The notes: generated by a model from the sequence alone, not told the origin. A DNA stretch of 64,000 nucleotides from SZUA-320 sp963707875 (GCA_963707875.1 CAVPRU010000014.1:744001-808000); one strand, 5' to 3'. Numbered from the stretch's first letter, positions 1 through 9,050 are shown. A program made the numbers and translations.

Positions 1-664
1 TGGCCAGGATGTGGTCGATCCGGAGACCGTTCCCCTTCGGGAACGCCAGCATCCGGTAGTCCCACCAGGTCCACGGCCCGGGTCCCTCGTGGTGCAGCCG
101 AACCGTGTCCACCAGCCCCCAGTTGGCAATGGCGGCCAGGGCGGTACGCGAGTCCGGATGGCAGAGGACCGACCCGGCCCACTCCTCGGGCCGAGCCGCG
201 TCCCGGTCTTCCGGAGCGACGTTGAAATCCCCGCAGAGCGCCAACGCCTGGCCCGGATGGTATTCGGCGGCCAGCCATTCCTCCAGCCGGTGGAGCCAGC
301 TGAGCTTGTAGCTCCACTTCTCGCTCCCCACCGACTGCCCGTTGGGGGCGTAGGCGCTCAGCACCCGGACCCCTCGGGTGGTGGCGGCAATCAGCCGCGC
401 CTGGTCATCGGTTTCGTCTCCCGGAAGCCCGACCTCCACATCGGTCAACGGGGTCCGGGAGAGGATCGCCACCCCATTGTAGGTCCGCTGACCCAGCACC
501 ACCGCCTGGTAGCCCGCCTGCTCGACCGGCTCCATGGGAAAATCATCCTCGGCCACCTTGAGCTCCTGGAGGCAGAGCACATCCGGCTGGGCCCGCTGGA
601 GAAACCCCAGCAGACGCTCCAGCCGGGCCCGAATCGAGTTGACGTTCCAGGTGGCGATCTTCAC
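1..664 (-). CDS. xth: Exodeoxyribonuclease III (3' part cut off by window edge)
   Basis: An AP endonuclease and 3'-5' exonuclease of the exonuclease III family, acting in base excision repair. The minus-strand translation begins with GTG at 664, read as KIATWNVNSIRARLERL, the usual start of this family. A GGAGAAAG ribosome site precedes it. The signature LCLQELK (active-site Glu), the QRTYNGVAIL stretch and the GDFNV motif with catalytic Asp and Asn are all visible. The last readable residues, RIDHILA, belong to the conserved C-terminal metal-binding part. About 221 codons are present and some 30-40 more should lie outside the window. It is divergent from the flavoprotein gene that starts 80 bases away. 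Identification is firm; only the C-terminus is unseen. Confidence 0.93.
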   Translation of the reverse strand, partial: MKIATWNVNSIRARLERLLGFLQRAQPDVLCLQELKVAEDDFPMEPVEQAGYQAVVLGQRTYNGVAILSRTPLTDVEVGLPGDETDDQARLIAATTRGVRVLSAYAPNGQSVGSEKWSYKLSWLHRLEEWLAAEYHPGQALALCGDFNVAPEDRDAARPEEWAGSVLCHPDSRTALAAIANWGLVDTVRLHHEGPGPWTWWDYRMLAFPKGNGLRIDHILA

Positions 665-743
665 GGTGCTTTCTCCACGGGACGCCGGAGTGTAGGCCGC
701 ACCCCGATGCCGGTCAACCGGGGGGACACACTAGATTCCCCGA

Positions 744-1772
744 ATGGCGCCCTCCCACCATGAACCGATCCTGATCGCCGGCGCGGGGCCGATTGGCCTG
801 GCCTGCGGGATCTCGGCCCGTCGCCGGGGTGCCGATCCGCTGCTCCTCGATGCCGGGCCGATCGCCGGCTCCATCGTCCGCTACCCGGTCGGAATGCAGT
901 TCTTCACCACCCCGGAGCGGCTGGAGATCGGGGGCCATCCGCTGGTGACCGCCGGGCCCAAGGCCACCCGGGAAGAGGCCCTCAAGTACTATCGCGGAGT
1001 GGCCCGGACCGAGGCGCTCCGGATCCGGACCTTCACTCGGCTGCGCGGCGCCGAGCGCCGGGGCGGGGTAATCCACTGCACCCTGGAGAGCCGGCTGGGG
1101 CTGTCTCAGATGAGCTGCGACCGACTGGTCCTGGCGACCGGGTACTTCGAGCACCCCAACCCGCTCGGTGTCCCGGGCGAGTCCCTGCCCCAGGTGTCCC
1201 ATTACTTCGACGAGCCCCATCTGACGACCGGCCTCGATGTGGTGATCGTGGGCGGGAAGAACTCGGCGGTGGAAGCCGCCCTCCAGGCCTGGCGGGCCGG
1301 GGCCCGGGTCACCCTGGTCTATCGAGGCACCCGGCTCAAGCCGAGCGTCAAGTACTGGCTCAAGCCGGACTTCGAGAATCGGGTCAAGGCGGGGGAGATC
1401 GCGGCGCGGTTTGCCACCGATGTCAGGGAGATCACTCCGGCCGCGGTGGTGGTTCGGGACGACCTTGGGGTGGTGAGCACCCTGCCGGCCGACCGGGTCT
1501 ACGCCCTCACCGGGTATCACCCCGATTTTGAACTGTTTCGCGGGATGGGGATCGCGCTCGACGACGATGGCCGGCCGACCCTGGACCCCAACACCCTGGA
1601 GTCCAACGTGGCGGGGATCTTCATGGCGGGCAGCGTCACCTCGGGGCGGAAGATCTCGGAGGTCTTTATCGAGAACGGCCGCTATGACGGCGAAAAGATC
1701 TTCGGCGACCAGCCAAGCCAGATCAGGGCCGACGCGCTCTACTCGTCCACCTGGAGAGCGGTGGACGAATAG
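744..1772 (+). CDS. YpdA-type FAD/NAD(P)-dependent disulfide reductase-like protein
   Basis: A 342-residue flavoprotein of the thioredoxin-reductase superfamily. It most resembles YpdA/Bdr, the bacillithiol disulfide reductase of Firmicutes. An N-terminal FAD-binding GAGPIG motif (about residues 12-17), the stretch with IVRYPVGMQFFTTPERLEIG, the NAD(P) motif VVIVGGKNSA (about 165) and the C-terminal GYHPD and FIENG elements match the YpdA layout. There is no CxxC redox motif, as expected for YpdA. However, the single Cys that YpdA carries in GGGPCG is Ile here (GAGPIG), and a Cys occurs four residues later (GLACG). The reductase activity on bacillithiol is therefore doubtful. The gene stands alone between exonuclease III and a convergent lipoprotein gene 24 bases away. 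Confidence 0.8.
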   Translation: MAPSHHEPILIAGAGPIGLACGISARRRGADPLLLDAGPIAGSIVRYPVGMQFFTTPERLEIGGHPLVTAGPKATREEALKYYRGVARTEALRIRTFTRLRGAERRGGVIHCTLESRLGLSQMSCDRLVLATGYFEHPNPLGVPGESLPQVSHYFDEPHLTTGLDVVIVGGKNSAVEAALQAWRAGARVTLVYRGTRLKPSVKYWLKPDFENRVKAGEIAARFATDVREITPAAVVVRDDLGVVSTLPADRVYALTGYHPDFELFRGMGIALDDDGRPTLDPNTLESNVAGIFMAGSVTSGRKISEVFIENGRYDGEKIFGDQPSQIRADALYSSTWRAVDE

Positions 1773-1796
1773 CATGAATCCGGCGCGGGAGGCCGG

Positions 1797-2339
1797 TCAC
1801 CTGGGCGGGAATGACTTCAGCAGCGCGATCACGGCCGTGTTGACCCGCTCGATCCGATTCGCCGGAGACAGGTCGGTAGTGATTTCCGCCTGACCGACGG
1901 CGCGGTAGACCAGTTCGCCCCGCCTGCCATCCACGATATCGATCGCCAGGGTTCCCTGGTCCCACTGGGTATTGGAGCCCGGATTCCCCGCCCCCATCCG
2001 GGCCCCATACCAGGCGCCGTACCCATACCAGGGGTTCACCACGTTATACTCGACCCTCCCCGCATCGGCCAGGATGTAGCTCACCCGGAAGTCGGCGTCG
2101 TCGCCCTCGACCTTGGTGAATCCCCTGGCGGCGAGCTGGTTGTCGATCGCGCCCCGAATCCCGGCAGCGGTCAGCCGATCGCCAGGGTGGGCAGAGGCCG
2201 GCAGCCAGGCCCAGGTCCGGTAGGCCGTCATGACGGGACCGGCCGCGGGGTCGTAGGCGGTGTTGGCACTCATGCCGCCGCCGCAGGCAGCCAGCGACAG
2301 ACCGACCATCGCCAAGCCGAATGCTCTCCGGACGCTCAT
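1797..2339 (-). CDS. DUF4136-type lipoprotein
   Basis: A 180-residue predicted lipoprotein. The N-terminus MSVRRAFGLAMVGLSLAAC has a basic start, a hydrophobic core and a lipobox LAAC with Cys19. The rest looks like DUF4136: a YDP element and a TYRTWAWLP stretch early on, then a region where LAARGFTKV and DADFRVSYIL can be read, and a closing ALLKSFPPR. DUF4136 proteins are envelope lipoproteins of unknown role. I chose the ATG at 2339 because the longer reading frame upstream is simply the other frame of ctaA and would hide the signal peptide. It starts 10 bases after the ctaA stop and is probably co-transcribed with it. Function unknown. Confidence 0.75.
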   Translation of the reverse strand: MSVRRAFGLAMVGLSLAACGGGMSANTAYDPAAGPVMTAYRTWAWLPASAHPGDRLTAAGIRGAIDNQLAARGFTKVEGDDADFRVSYILADAGRVEYNVVNPWYGYGAWYGARMGAGNPGSNTQWDQGTLAIDIVDGRRGELVYRAVGQAEITTDLSPANRIERVNTAVIALLKSFPPR

Positions 2340-2349
2340 GCAGACTCCT

Positions 2350-3378
2350 TCAAGGTTGTGGTTCCTCCGACCCGCGGCTCCTCCAGTGGAGCAGAGCCAG
2401 GCCCAGCAGAATGACGGCGCCGGCCTGGTGGGCCGCCGCCAGCGGGATCGGCACCACCAGCAGCAGGGTGGCCACCCCCAAGCCAACCTGTGCCAGCGCG
2501 ATCACCCCGATCCAACCGGCCCAGGCGCTCCTCGGCCCGCCCAGCCGGTTGCACCAGACGATGCCCCCTGACGCCACCAGCGTGATCAGTCCCAGCAGAC
2601 GGTGGTTGAACTGTACCGCCGGCAGGTGTTCGAACAGGTTGCGGTACCAGGGGTCCAGCTGGAGGTAGCCCAGGGGAACCACCCGCCCTCCCATGAGGGG
2701 GAAGGTGTTGTACGCCTTCCCGGCATCCAGCCCGGCCACGAACGCTCCGGCCATCGCCGTGACGAACACCAGCGTGGCGAAGCCCACCGCCGTGCCGGTC
2801 CCCGGTCCCCCCATCCCCCGGCGACCGCCCCGATCCAGCAGATCGGCGGAGGTCCACACCGTGATCCCGAAGATGACCAGGGCCAGCCCGAGGTGGGCCG
2901 CCAGCCGGTATTGACTCACGTCGGTGCGGTCCGCCAATCCGCTCTGGACCATATACCAGCCCATGAACCCCTGCACCCCCAGCAGGACCAGCAGGCCCCA
3001 GAGTCTCCCGCGCAGGCCGGCCAGAATCCGTTTCCGGAACAGGAAGCCGAAGAACGGAATCGCGAAGGCCACCCCGACCAGGCGAGCCCAGAGCCGGTGC
3101 ACATACTCCACCAGAAAGATTTGCTTGAACCCCGCCAGGTCCATCCCCGGGTTGATCTCCCGGTACTCGGGGATCTGGCGATACTTGGCAAACTCCGCCT
3201 CCCACTGGGCGGCGTTGAGCGGCGGCAGCACCCCCGACACCGGCTTCCACTCGGTGATCGACAGGCCGGACTCGGTCAGCCGGGTCACGCCCCCGATCAC
3301 CACGGTGAGCAGCACCATCCCGGCCCAGACCGCCAGCCAGATCCCGACCGCCCTGGAGTGCGGAACCGCGCTCCTCAC
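2350..3378 (-). CDS. ctaA: Heme A synthase, COX15/CtaA family
   Basis: An integral membrane enzyme that oxidises the C8 methyl of heme O to heme A for cytochrome c oxidase. The 342-residue product has about eight hydrophobic segments in two four-helix halves. The N-terminal half carries GGVTRLTESGLSITEW and an FLVEYVHRLWAR motif with a heme-ligand His. The C-terminal half has FNHRLLG and AAHQAGAV with the corresponding His residues. These features and the NPGMDL insert match the proteobacterial COX15-like type. The start is a GTG at 3378 that overlaps the stop codon of a 16-codon leader ORF (GTGA), so translation is probably coupled to it. It is divergent from a c-type cytochrome gene, which fits a respiratory locus. 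Confidence 0.92.
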   Translation of the reverse strand: MRSAVPHSRAVGIWLAVWAGMVLLTVVIGGVTRLTESGLSITEWKPVSGVLPPLNAAQWEAEFAKYRQIPEYREINPGMDLAGFKQIFLVEYVHRLWARLVGVAFAIPFFGFLFRKRILAGLRGRLWGLLVLLGVQGFMGWYMVQSGLADRTDVSQYRLAAHLGLALVIFGITVWTSADLLDRGGRRGMGGPGTGTAVGFATLVFVTAMAGAFVAGLDAGKAYNTFPLMGGRVVPLGYLQLDPWYRNLFEHLPAVQFNHRLLGLITLVASGGIVWCNRLGGPRSAWAGWIGVIALAQVGLGVATLLLVVPIPLAAAHQAGAVILLGLALLHWRSRGSEEPQP

Positions 3379-3425
3379 GGCTGGCGGGCCGGGGCCAGCC
3401 GAAACGTCAGATCACTCAGGGGCAT
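3375..3425 (-). CDS. Candidate 16-residue leader peptide upstream of ctaA
   Basis: A very short reading frame, MPLSDLTFRLAPARQP, begins with ATG at 3425. It is preceded by GAGGAGAGG at 5-6 bases spacing, the best ribosome site near ctaA. Its stop TGA shares bases with the GTG start of ctaA. ctaA has no strong ribosome site of its own, because its upstream bases are the coding end of this leader. The arrangement suggests translational coupling. The peptide resembles no family I know, and it could simply be the true N-terminal signal for ctaA expression, with a sequence of no importance. Confidence 0.5.
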   Translation of the reverse strand: MPLSDLTFRLAPARQP

Positions 3426-3451
3426 GACCTCTCCTCGAAAGCAGTCGGAAC

Positions 3452-3479
3452 TTCAAAGTAGCGACCCGCGTAATACTAT
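3452..3479 (+). promoter_or_regulatory. Possible sigma-70-like promoter of the di-heme cytochrome gene
   Basis: TTCAAA at 3452-3457 and TACTAT at 3474-3479 are separated by 16 bases, each matching four of six consensus positions. This AT-rich patch is the only one in the 83-base divergent gap between the ctaA leader and the cytochrome gene. A start near 3486 would leave a leader of about 23 bases with a CGGAGA ribosome site. Weak evidence. Confidence 0.3.
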
Positions 3480-3508
3480 TCTCCACCCACTCCCTCGGAG
3501 AATGCCCC

Positions 3509-4252
3509 ATGCGCCCAGGGCTTGCCGCCGCCTTGCTGGTGTTGCTCCCGCTGACCCTGCCGGTCGAAGCCCAGATTCCCGACAAGTTCACCAATCTCAA
3601 GGTGCTTCCGGTCGATATCGCTCGGGGCGACCTGGTCGCGACGATGCGAGGGTACTCCCTTTCCCTCGGCGTCCGGTGCAACCACTGCCACGTGGGGCCC
3701 GCCTCGGGCGAACTGGAGGGGGCGGACTTCGCCAGTGACGAGAAGGAGACCAAACGGACCGCCCGGCTGATGATGCAGATGGTCCAGGTGATCAACGGGG
3801 AGCACCTGTCGCACATCGGGACCGACCGGGAGGTCGCCTGCTTCACCTGCCATCGGGGCGCGTCGCATCCCAGCCGACTGGAGGACGAACTCTTCGCTGC
3901 CTGGCGGGCCGGGGGCACCGATTCCCTGGTGGCCGGCTACCGGGGGCTCCGCCAGCGGTACTACGGACGGGCGATCTTCGACTTTGGCGAGCAGACCCTG
4001 GTGGCGGCGGCCGGGATGTTGGGGGCAACAGCCAACGGTGCCGCCGGAACCCAGGCGGCGCTCGCTGCCCTTCAACTGGAGACCGAGTACTTCCCGGAGT
4101 ACGGGATCGGCTGGGCCCAGCTGGGCGCCGTGTGGGCCCAGTCGGGGGACACCACGAAGGCGGTGGCGGCCCTGCAGCGGGCCGCCAGCCTGATGCCTGG
4201 CAATGCCCAGGTCGAGCGGATGCTCCAGCGGCTCCAGGGAAACCGGCCCTAG
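3509..4252 (+). CDS. Secreted di-heme c-type cytochrome, reaction-centre cytochrome-like, with TPR-like tail
   Basis: A 247-residue exported cytochrome. Residues 1-22 form a signal peptide ending near VEAQ. Two heme c sites are seen: CNHCH at 57-61 and CFTCH at 111-115. The spacing and the surrounding text (SLGVRCNHCHVG, ARLMMQMVQ, VACFTCHRG) resemble the small photosynthetic reaction-centre cytochrome c (CytoC_RC) proteins. These are common outside phototrophs in Acidobacteriota and Gemmatimonadota. Residues 185-245 have a TPR-like alanine-rich helical pattern. No reaction-centre genes are nearby, so a role as a periplasmic electron carrier is more likely than photosynthesis. The start has a CGGAGA site upstream and is divergent from ctaA. 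Confidence 0.85.
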   Translation: MRPGLAAALLVLLPLTLPVEAQIPDKFTNLKVLPVDIARGDLVATMRGYSLSLGVRCNHCHVGPASGELEGADFASDEKETKRTARLMMQMVQVINGEHLSHIGTDREVACFTCHRGASHPSRLEDELFAAWRAGGTDSLVAGYRGLRQRYYGRAIFDFGEQTLVAAAGMLGATANGAAGTQAALAALQLETEYFPEYGIGWAQLGAVWAQSGDTTKAVAALQRAASLMPGNAQVERMLQRLQGNRP

Positions 4253-4287
4253 CCCGCGCCGGGCCTGGCAGGGGTCCGGAGGCCGGA

Positions 4288-6888
4288 TCAGCCTCCCGGC
4301 CCCTCCCCTTCCAGGACCGGCCCACCCGCCCACCCCGAGACAATCCTGGCCGACCGGAACAGGTCATCGGCGGCCTGCAACAGCTTGCCCCTGAGTTGGG
4401 GCGGGAGCTCGGTCCGGGTCGTCAGGAAGCCAGCCACCAGGTCGGCGGCCGTGCCGGACTGGTGACCGTCCAGCAGACTGTTGAGCCAACCGAGCGGGAA
4501 GAAGATGTCGCCGGTCCGCTGGATCTCCTCCAGCAGCGCCAACCCGGGAGCGATGTAGTGCTCCGACTCCCCGGCGTGGAGTGGGTGGTTCAGATACCCC
4601 AGTGCATCGAGGGCCCACGACTCCCGACGCCGATTCTCCACCCGGCCGAGGCTGGCGAACACCGAGTCGCGAACGGTCGGGCTGCCGCTGAGGGAGGGAC
4701 GGACGAACTCGAATCGCGCCCGCCGGTCCGGGTTGGTGAGCTTCGCAGCCTGGGCGTCGAGCATCGCCCCGGTTTCCGGAACGCCGCGAATGGCCAGCGC
4801 TTCGGCCAGGGCGATGTACTGCGGTTCTGCCAACGGCAGTCCCGGCACCCTTTCGTCCCCGCGCCAGATCCGGTAGAGCCGCCGGGTCCCCTCGGACGTC
4901 TGGGTGACCGAGACGAGGCTCCCCCACCACGCGCCCTTCCGGCTGGCGCCCTCGGCCTGGCCCAGTCCTCGCCAGAGCGCCGCTTCCACCCGGGGCGCCA
5001 CGGCCAGCCGCGCCGGAGCCGACAGCAACCGCCAGTACGTGGTCGTCAAGCGGCCGAGGACGTGCTGGGTTACCAGGTCATCGGGCTCCGACTCCAGGGC
5101 CCGAAGGGAGAGGTCGAGGAACCCGCCGGGTGGGGTTCCGCCGCCGAGCACGCTCTCCCAGAGGGCCAGCCAGGCGCTGCTCCGGACGACCGGGTCAGCG
5201 ATCTCCGGCAGCCGAGCCATGAGCCCCACCCGGCTGGTGGAGTCGAGCACGAACCGGCCGTAGCTGAGGCCATCGGCACTCGGCAGAATCCACGCCGGGC
5301 GGTCAGGCCTGGGAGACGCCGCCGACACGGTGGCGCCGGTGAGCCGGACCGGAACGGTGAGAATGGTATCCGGATATCCCAGGGCGACAGTGATGGCCTG
5401 GGTCCAGCGAAGCCCGCGGTCGGCGCGGGGGTCGCTTTGGGTCACCGTGAGCGAATCTGCCGTCCACCCGACGGTGATGGTGGGTCGGAACGGCTGTTCC
5501 ACCCAGGCCCGGCTCCAGCCGGCCAGATCCTCGGGCGACAGGTCATCGAGGATGGCGATCAGATCGGGCCAGGTGGCGTTGCCGAACCGGAACCGGTCGA
5601 GGTAGATCCGAAGCCCCTGCTGGAAGGTGTCGGGGCCGGTCAGCTGCTCGAGCTGGCGCATCACGATCGGCGCCTTCTGGTAGATGATCGCCCCGTAGAG
5701 CGACCCGGCCCCGCGGAGGTTCTCCAGCTCCTGGCGGATCGGATTGGCGCCCACGGTGCGGTCGACCCCGTAGGCGGTGGGGTGGTGCGCCAGCAGAAAG
5801 CGGAGCTGGTGGTTCACCTCGGGAAACGACGGCTCGACAATCCGGGCCGCCATGAAGTTGGCAAACACCTCCTTCATCCAGACGTCGGAGAACCACCGCA
5901 TGGTGACCAGATCGCCGAACCACATGTGGGCGGTCTCGTGGGCGATGAGGCTGGCTCGACTCAGGATCTGATTCCGGGTGGCCGTCGGATCCAGGAAGAG
6001 CGAGCTCGACCGATACCAGATGGCGCCGGGATGCTCCATCCCGCCGAACTGGAACGATGGCACCGCCAGGAAGGCGAACTTCCCGAAGGGATACCCGATC
6101 CCGGTGTACTCCTCGAGCCAGCGGAGCGCCGTAGCGTGGAGATCGAAGATGGCGTTGCGGTTGCGGGCTACCTTGGCGCTATCGGTCTCCCGGTGGAACA
6201 TCGTGAGCGCCCGGCCGTCGCGGACCGCCTGCTCGACCTGGAACAATCCGGCCGCAAAGGTGAAGAGGTAGCTGCTGATCGGCTCGGTCTGGCCAAAGGA
6301 GAGAGTCACCCCGGTCGCACTGCTGTCGCGCGACAGCTCCGGACCGTTGGACAGACCGTGCCACCCGGCCGGAACGGTGAGCTGGAGCTGATATCGCGCC
6401 TTGAGATCGGGCTGGTCGAAGGAGGGGAAGGCGGTGGAAGCCCGGTCGGGGACGAACAAGGCGTAGAGAAACCCGTCGTTCCGGTTGAGAGCCTCGTCCC
6501 CGGCGGCAAAGGTCAGGGTGACGGTGTTCTCGCCTTGGACCAGGGCTTCGGCCGGGATGATGACGTGGCCCGGGGAGAGGAGGGGCGCGACGCTCGATCC
6601 ATTCGCGGTGACATCGGCGATGCTGGTGGAATCGCCCCGGAAGTCCAGCACCAGCGGGCTCCGGAGGGCGCTCAAGGCAAACCGGATGGCCACCGTCCCG
6701 GTTACCGGGGCTGTCTGATCGCCCGGGACGGTGAGCTGCAGTTCGTAGTGCAGGTCGCTGATGGTCTCGGCCCGGGTCCGGGCCAGGGTCGCTGAGACCC
6801 CGAACTCAGGATCGCCAGGTGCCGGGCGACACCCGGGCAGGGCGGCGAGCAGGGCCAGGGCCAGGAACCGGGACGGGTCAGGCGCCAT
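4288..6888 (-). CDS. M1-family zinc aminopeptidase, lipoprotein
   Basis: An 866-residue metallopeptidase of the aminopeptidase N family, which removes N-terminal residues from peptides. The N-terminus has a hydrophobic segment and an LPGC lipobox (Cys20), so it is likely anchored on the outside of a membrane. The exopeptidase motif GGMEHPG lies near residue 280. The zinc site HETAH near 315 is followed by the distal Glu in WMKEVFANF. A Tyr in the SLYGAIIYQK region is likely the transition-state stabiliser. The C-terminal 300 residues are a helical ERAP1-like region. It lies 26 bases downstream of the hybrid histidine kinase on the same strand. The substrate is not predictable; a peptide-scavenging role is most likely. 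Confidence 0.92.
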   Translation of the reverse strand: MAPDPSRFLALALLAALPGCRPAPGDPEFGVSATLARTRAETISDLHYELQLTVPGDQTAPVTGTVAIRFALSALRSPLVLDFRGDSTSIADVTANGSSVAPLLSPGHVIIPAEALVQGENTVTLTFAAGDEALNRNDGFLYALFVPDRASTAFPSFDQPDLKARYQLQLTVPAGWHGLSNGPELSRDSSATGVTLSFGQTEPISSYLFTFAAGLFQVEQAVRDGRALTMFHRETDSAKVARNRNAIFDLHATALRWLEEYTGIGYPFGKFAFLAVPSFQFGGMEHPGAIWYRSSSLFLDPTATRNQILSRASLIAHETAHMWFGDLVTMRWFSDVWMKEVFANFMAARIVEPSFPEVNHQLRFLLAHHPTAYGVDRTVGANPIRQELENLRGAGSLYGAIIYQKAPIVMRQLEQLTGPDTFQQGLRIYLDRFRFGNATWPDLIAILDDLSPEDLAGWSRAWVEQPFRPTITVGWTADSLTVTQSDPRADRGLRWTQAITVALGYPDTILTVPVRLTGATVSAASPRPDRPAWILPSADGLSYGRFVLDSTSRVGLMARLPEIADPVVRSSAWLALWESVLGGGTPPGGFLDLSLRALESEPDDLVTQHVLGRLTTTYWRLLSAPARLAVAPRVEAALWRGLGQAEGASRKGAWWGSLVSVTQTSEGTRRLYRIWRGDERVPGLPLAEPQYIALAEALAIRGVPETGAMLDAQAAKLTNPDRRARFEFVRPSLSGSPTVRDSVFASLGRVENRRRESWALDALGYLNHPLHAGESEHYIAPGLALLEEIQRTGDIFFPLGWLNSLLDGHQSGTAADLVAGFLTTRTELPPQLRGKLLQAADDLFRSARIVSGWAGGPVLEGEGPGG

Positions 6889-6914
6889 CGAGTCAGTGAT
6901 CCAGGGCAGTCCTG

Positions 6915-9050
6915 CTACCAGTCCAGCACTTGCCGGACCTTCCGCCGCAGCTCTTCCATCGAGTACGGTTTGCCGATGAACTGGCCATTGTCATCGAGCA
7001 TGCCGTTCGGCAGGATGGTGTTGTCCGCGTAGCCGGAAGTGTAGAGGATCCGGGTTTCCGGATGACTGCCCTGGAACCGCTTCGCCAACTCTTGTCCGCC
7101 GATCCCGGGCATCACCAGGTCGGTGAACAGCAGATGCAGGGGCCGGTCGTGACCCTCCATCAGCAACAGAGCCTCCTCCCCGGTCGCGGCCACCAGCACG
7201 GTGTAGCCGGCACTGGCCAGGACCCGCTCAGCCAGCCGGCGAATCCCGGCATCGTCCTCCACCAGGAGCACGGTTTCGGTACCTCCGGTGGTCGGTTCCA
7301 GGCGAACGACCTGGCGTTTGATCGGCGCCTCGTCGGTCTGCGGCAGATAGATCTTGACGGTGGTTCCCCTTCCCACCTCGCTGTAGACCCAGATGCTCCC
7401 CCCGCTCTGCTTGACGATACCGTATGCCGTGGACATGCCGAGGCCGGTCCCTTGGCCAGGACCCTTGGTGGTGAAGAACGGCTCGAACATCTTCGCCCTG
7501 GTCGCGTCGTCCATCCCGATACCGGTGTCGCTGATGGCGAGCAGAACGTGGGGTCCCGGCCGCACCGCCGCATGGGCCTGCCCATACGACTCGTCAAGCA
7601 CCACGTTGCTGGTCTCGATGGTCAGGGTGCCTCCCTGCGGCATGGCGTCCCGGCTGTTGATGACGGCATTGACGATCACCTGCTCGAGCTGTCCCGGGTC
7701 TACTCTGACGGGCACCAGCTCCCTGCCCGGATGGACGACGAACTGGATCTGCTCGCCGATCACCCGCCGCAGCATGGCTTCGGCACCCGCCACAATGGTA
7801 TTGAGGTCCACGACAGTGGGCTGGAGAATCTGCTGCCGGCCAAAGGCCAGGAGCTGCCTGGTCAGCATCGCCGCCTTCGCTCCGGCTTCGCGGATCGCGA
7901 CCAGCTCCTGGTGCAAGGGATCGCCCTCGCGGAGAGCGTCCGCTGCCAGCTCCGCGATGCCGCTGATGACGGTGATCAGGTTGTTGAAGTCGTGGGCGAT
8001 GCCGCTCGCGAGTTGGCCCACGCTTTCCATCTTCTGGGCCTGGAACAGTTGCGCCTCCAGGTGGGTCCGTTCGGTGATGTCACGGACCGCGGCGAGCACC
8101 ATGGGCTCGCCATCCCACTTCAGTGGGCTCAGACTGATGTCAAGCGGGAAGCTGCTGCCATCTTTCCGGACGCCACGCAAGACCGACCGCCCGGTGCCCA
8201 TCGGCCGTGGCACGGCAGTCTGCAAGTACCTCTTTCGAAGCCCGACGTGCGCCTGGCGGCCCTGAGGCGGCATGAGGATCTCCACCGGCTGTCCCACCAG
8301 CTCCGCCCGGCCCCAGCCGAATAGCCGTTCCGCCTGGGCGTTCACCAAGGTGATCATCCCTTTTCGATTGGTGAGCACGAAGGCATCGGGGGCGGACTCG
8401 AAGAGATCCACGAAGTGCCGCTCGCTGACCGCCAACGCAAGGGTACGCTCCGTGACGCGCTGTTCGAGGTCCGCGTTCAGGTTGCGCAGGGTGGCCCCAA
8501 GTTGGGCCTCGCGCTGCAGGGCGCCGCGCAGTTCCAACTGCCGCACCACCTGTCGACCGAGCACCTGGAGCGCGTCGCGCTGCAGGTCGGTCAGCTGACG
8601 GGGCACATGGTCCTTCACGCACAAGGTACCGATGGCCAGGCCGTCAGGCGTCACCAGTGGCGCGCCTGCGTAGAAACGGATCTTCGGGTCCTCGGTGACG
8701 AGCGGGTTGTCGCGGAACCGCTCGTCCTCAAGTACGTCCGGTACTTCCAGAATCTCCTGCTGGAGAATGGCGTGCCCGCAGAACGAGATGTCCCGCGGGG
8801 TCTCCGAGGCATCCATGCCAATTCTGCTCTTGAACCATTGCCGGTCAACATCGACCAGAGAGATGAGCGCGATAGGGGTACCGCAAATCTGCGAAGCGAT
8901 TCGGGTCAGGTCATCGAATTCCGCCTCGGTTGGCGTATCGAGAATATCATAGCGGCGGAGAGCGGCCAGCCGCTCGTCTTCATTCCGGGGAACGGCCGGT
9001 GGTTTCAATTCGCGCTCCCGGGACTCGGGGGAAACATCCCCCGTAAACAT
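6915..9050 (-). CDS. Hybrid sensor histidine kinase (GAF-PAS-HisKA-HATPase-REC)
   Basis: A 711-residue soluble two-component sensor. A GAF domain spans about 45-185 (FDDLTRIAS, ISFCGHAIL, FYAGAPLVTPDG). A short coiled coil is followed by a PAS domain at 215-330 (LFESAPDAF, DITERTHLE). The phosphorylatable His is in SGIAHDFNN near 352. The ATPase domain has the N-box VIVNAVINSRDA, the G1 box ISDTGIGMD and the GTGLGMSTAYGIV box. A C-terminal receiver, about 595-711, has its acceptor Asp in LLFTDLVMPG. No membrane segment is seen, so it probably reads a cytoplasmic or light/redox cue through GAF or PAS. No separate response regulator is adjacent. The family is certain, the signal unknown. Confidence 0.93.
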   Translation of the reverse strand: MFTGDVSPESRERELKPPAVPRNEDERLAALRRYDILDTPTEAEFDDLTRIASQICGTPIALISLVDVDRQWFKSRIGMDASETPRDISFCGHAILQQEILEVPDVLEDERFRDNPLVTEDPKIRFYAGAPLVTPDGLAIGTLCVKDHVPRQLTDLQRDALQVLGRQVVRQLELRGALQREAQLGATLRNLNADLEQRVTERTLALAVSERHFVDLFESAPDAFVLTNRKGMITLVNAQAERLFGWGRAELVGQPVEILMPPQGRQAHVGLRKRYLQTAVPRPMGTGRSVLRGVRKDGSSFPLDISLSPLKWDGEPMVLAAVRDITERTHLEAQLFQAQKMESVGQLASGIAHDFNNLITVISGIAELAADALREGDPLHQELVAIREAGAKAAMLTRQLLAFGRQQILQPTVVDLNTIVAGAEAMLRRVIGEQIQFVVHPGRELVPVRVDPGQLEQVIVNAVINSRDAMPQGGTLTIETSNVVLDESYGQAHAAVRPGPHVLLAISDTGIGMDDATRAKMFEPFFTTKGPGQGTGLGMSTAYGIVKQSGGSIWVYSEVGRGTTVKIYLPQTDEAPIKRQVVRLEPTTGGTETVLLVEDDAGIRRLAERVLASAGYTVLVAATGEEALLLMEGHDRPLHLLFTDLVMPGIGGQELAKRFQGSHPETRILYTSGYADNTILPNGMLDDNGQFIGKPYSMEELRRKVRQVLDW

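Noticed and set aside
4132..6795. Long plus-strand open frame opposite the M1 aminopeptidase.
   Set aside because: It is the antisense frame of a well-supported metallopeptidase. The translation is Pro/Gly/Arg-rich and resembles no protein; GC-rich genes routinely leave such frames open.
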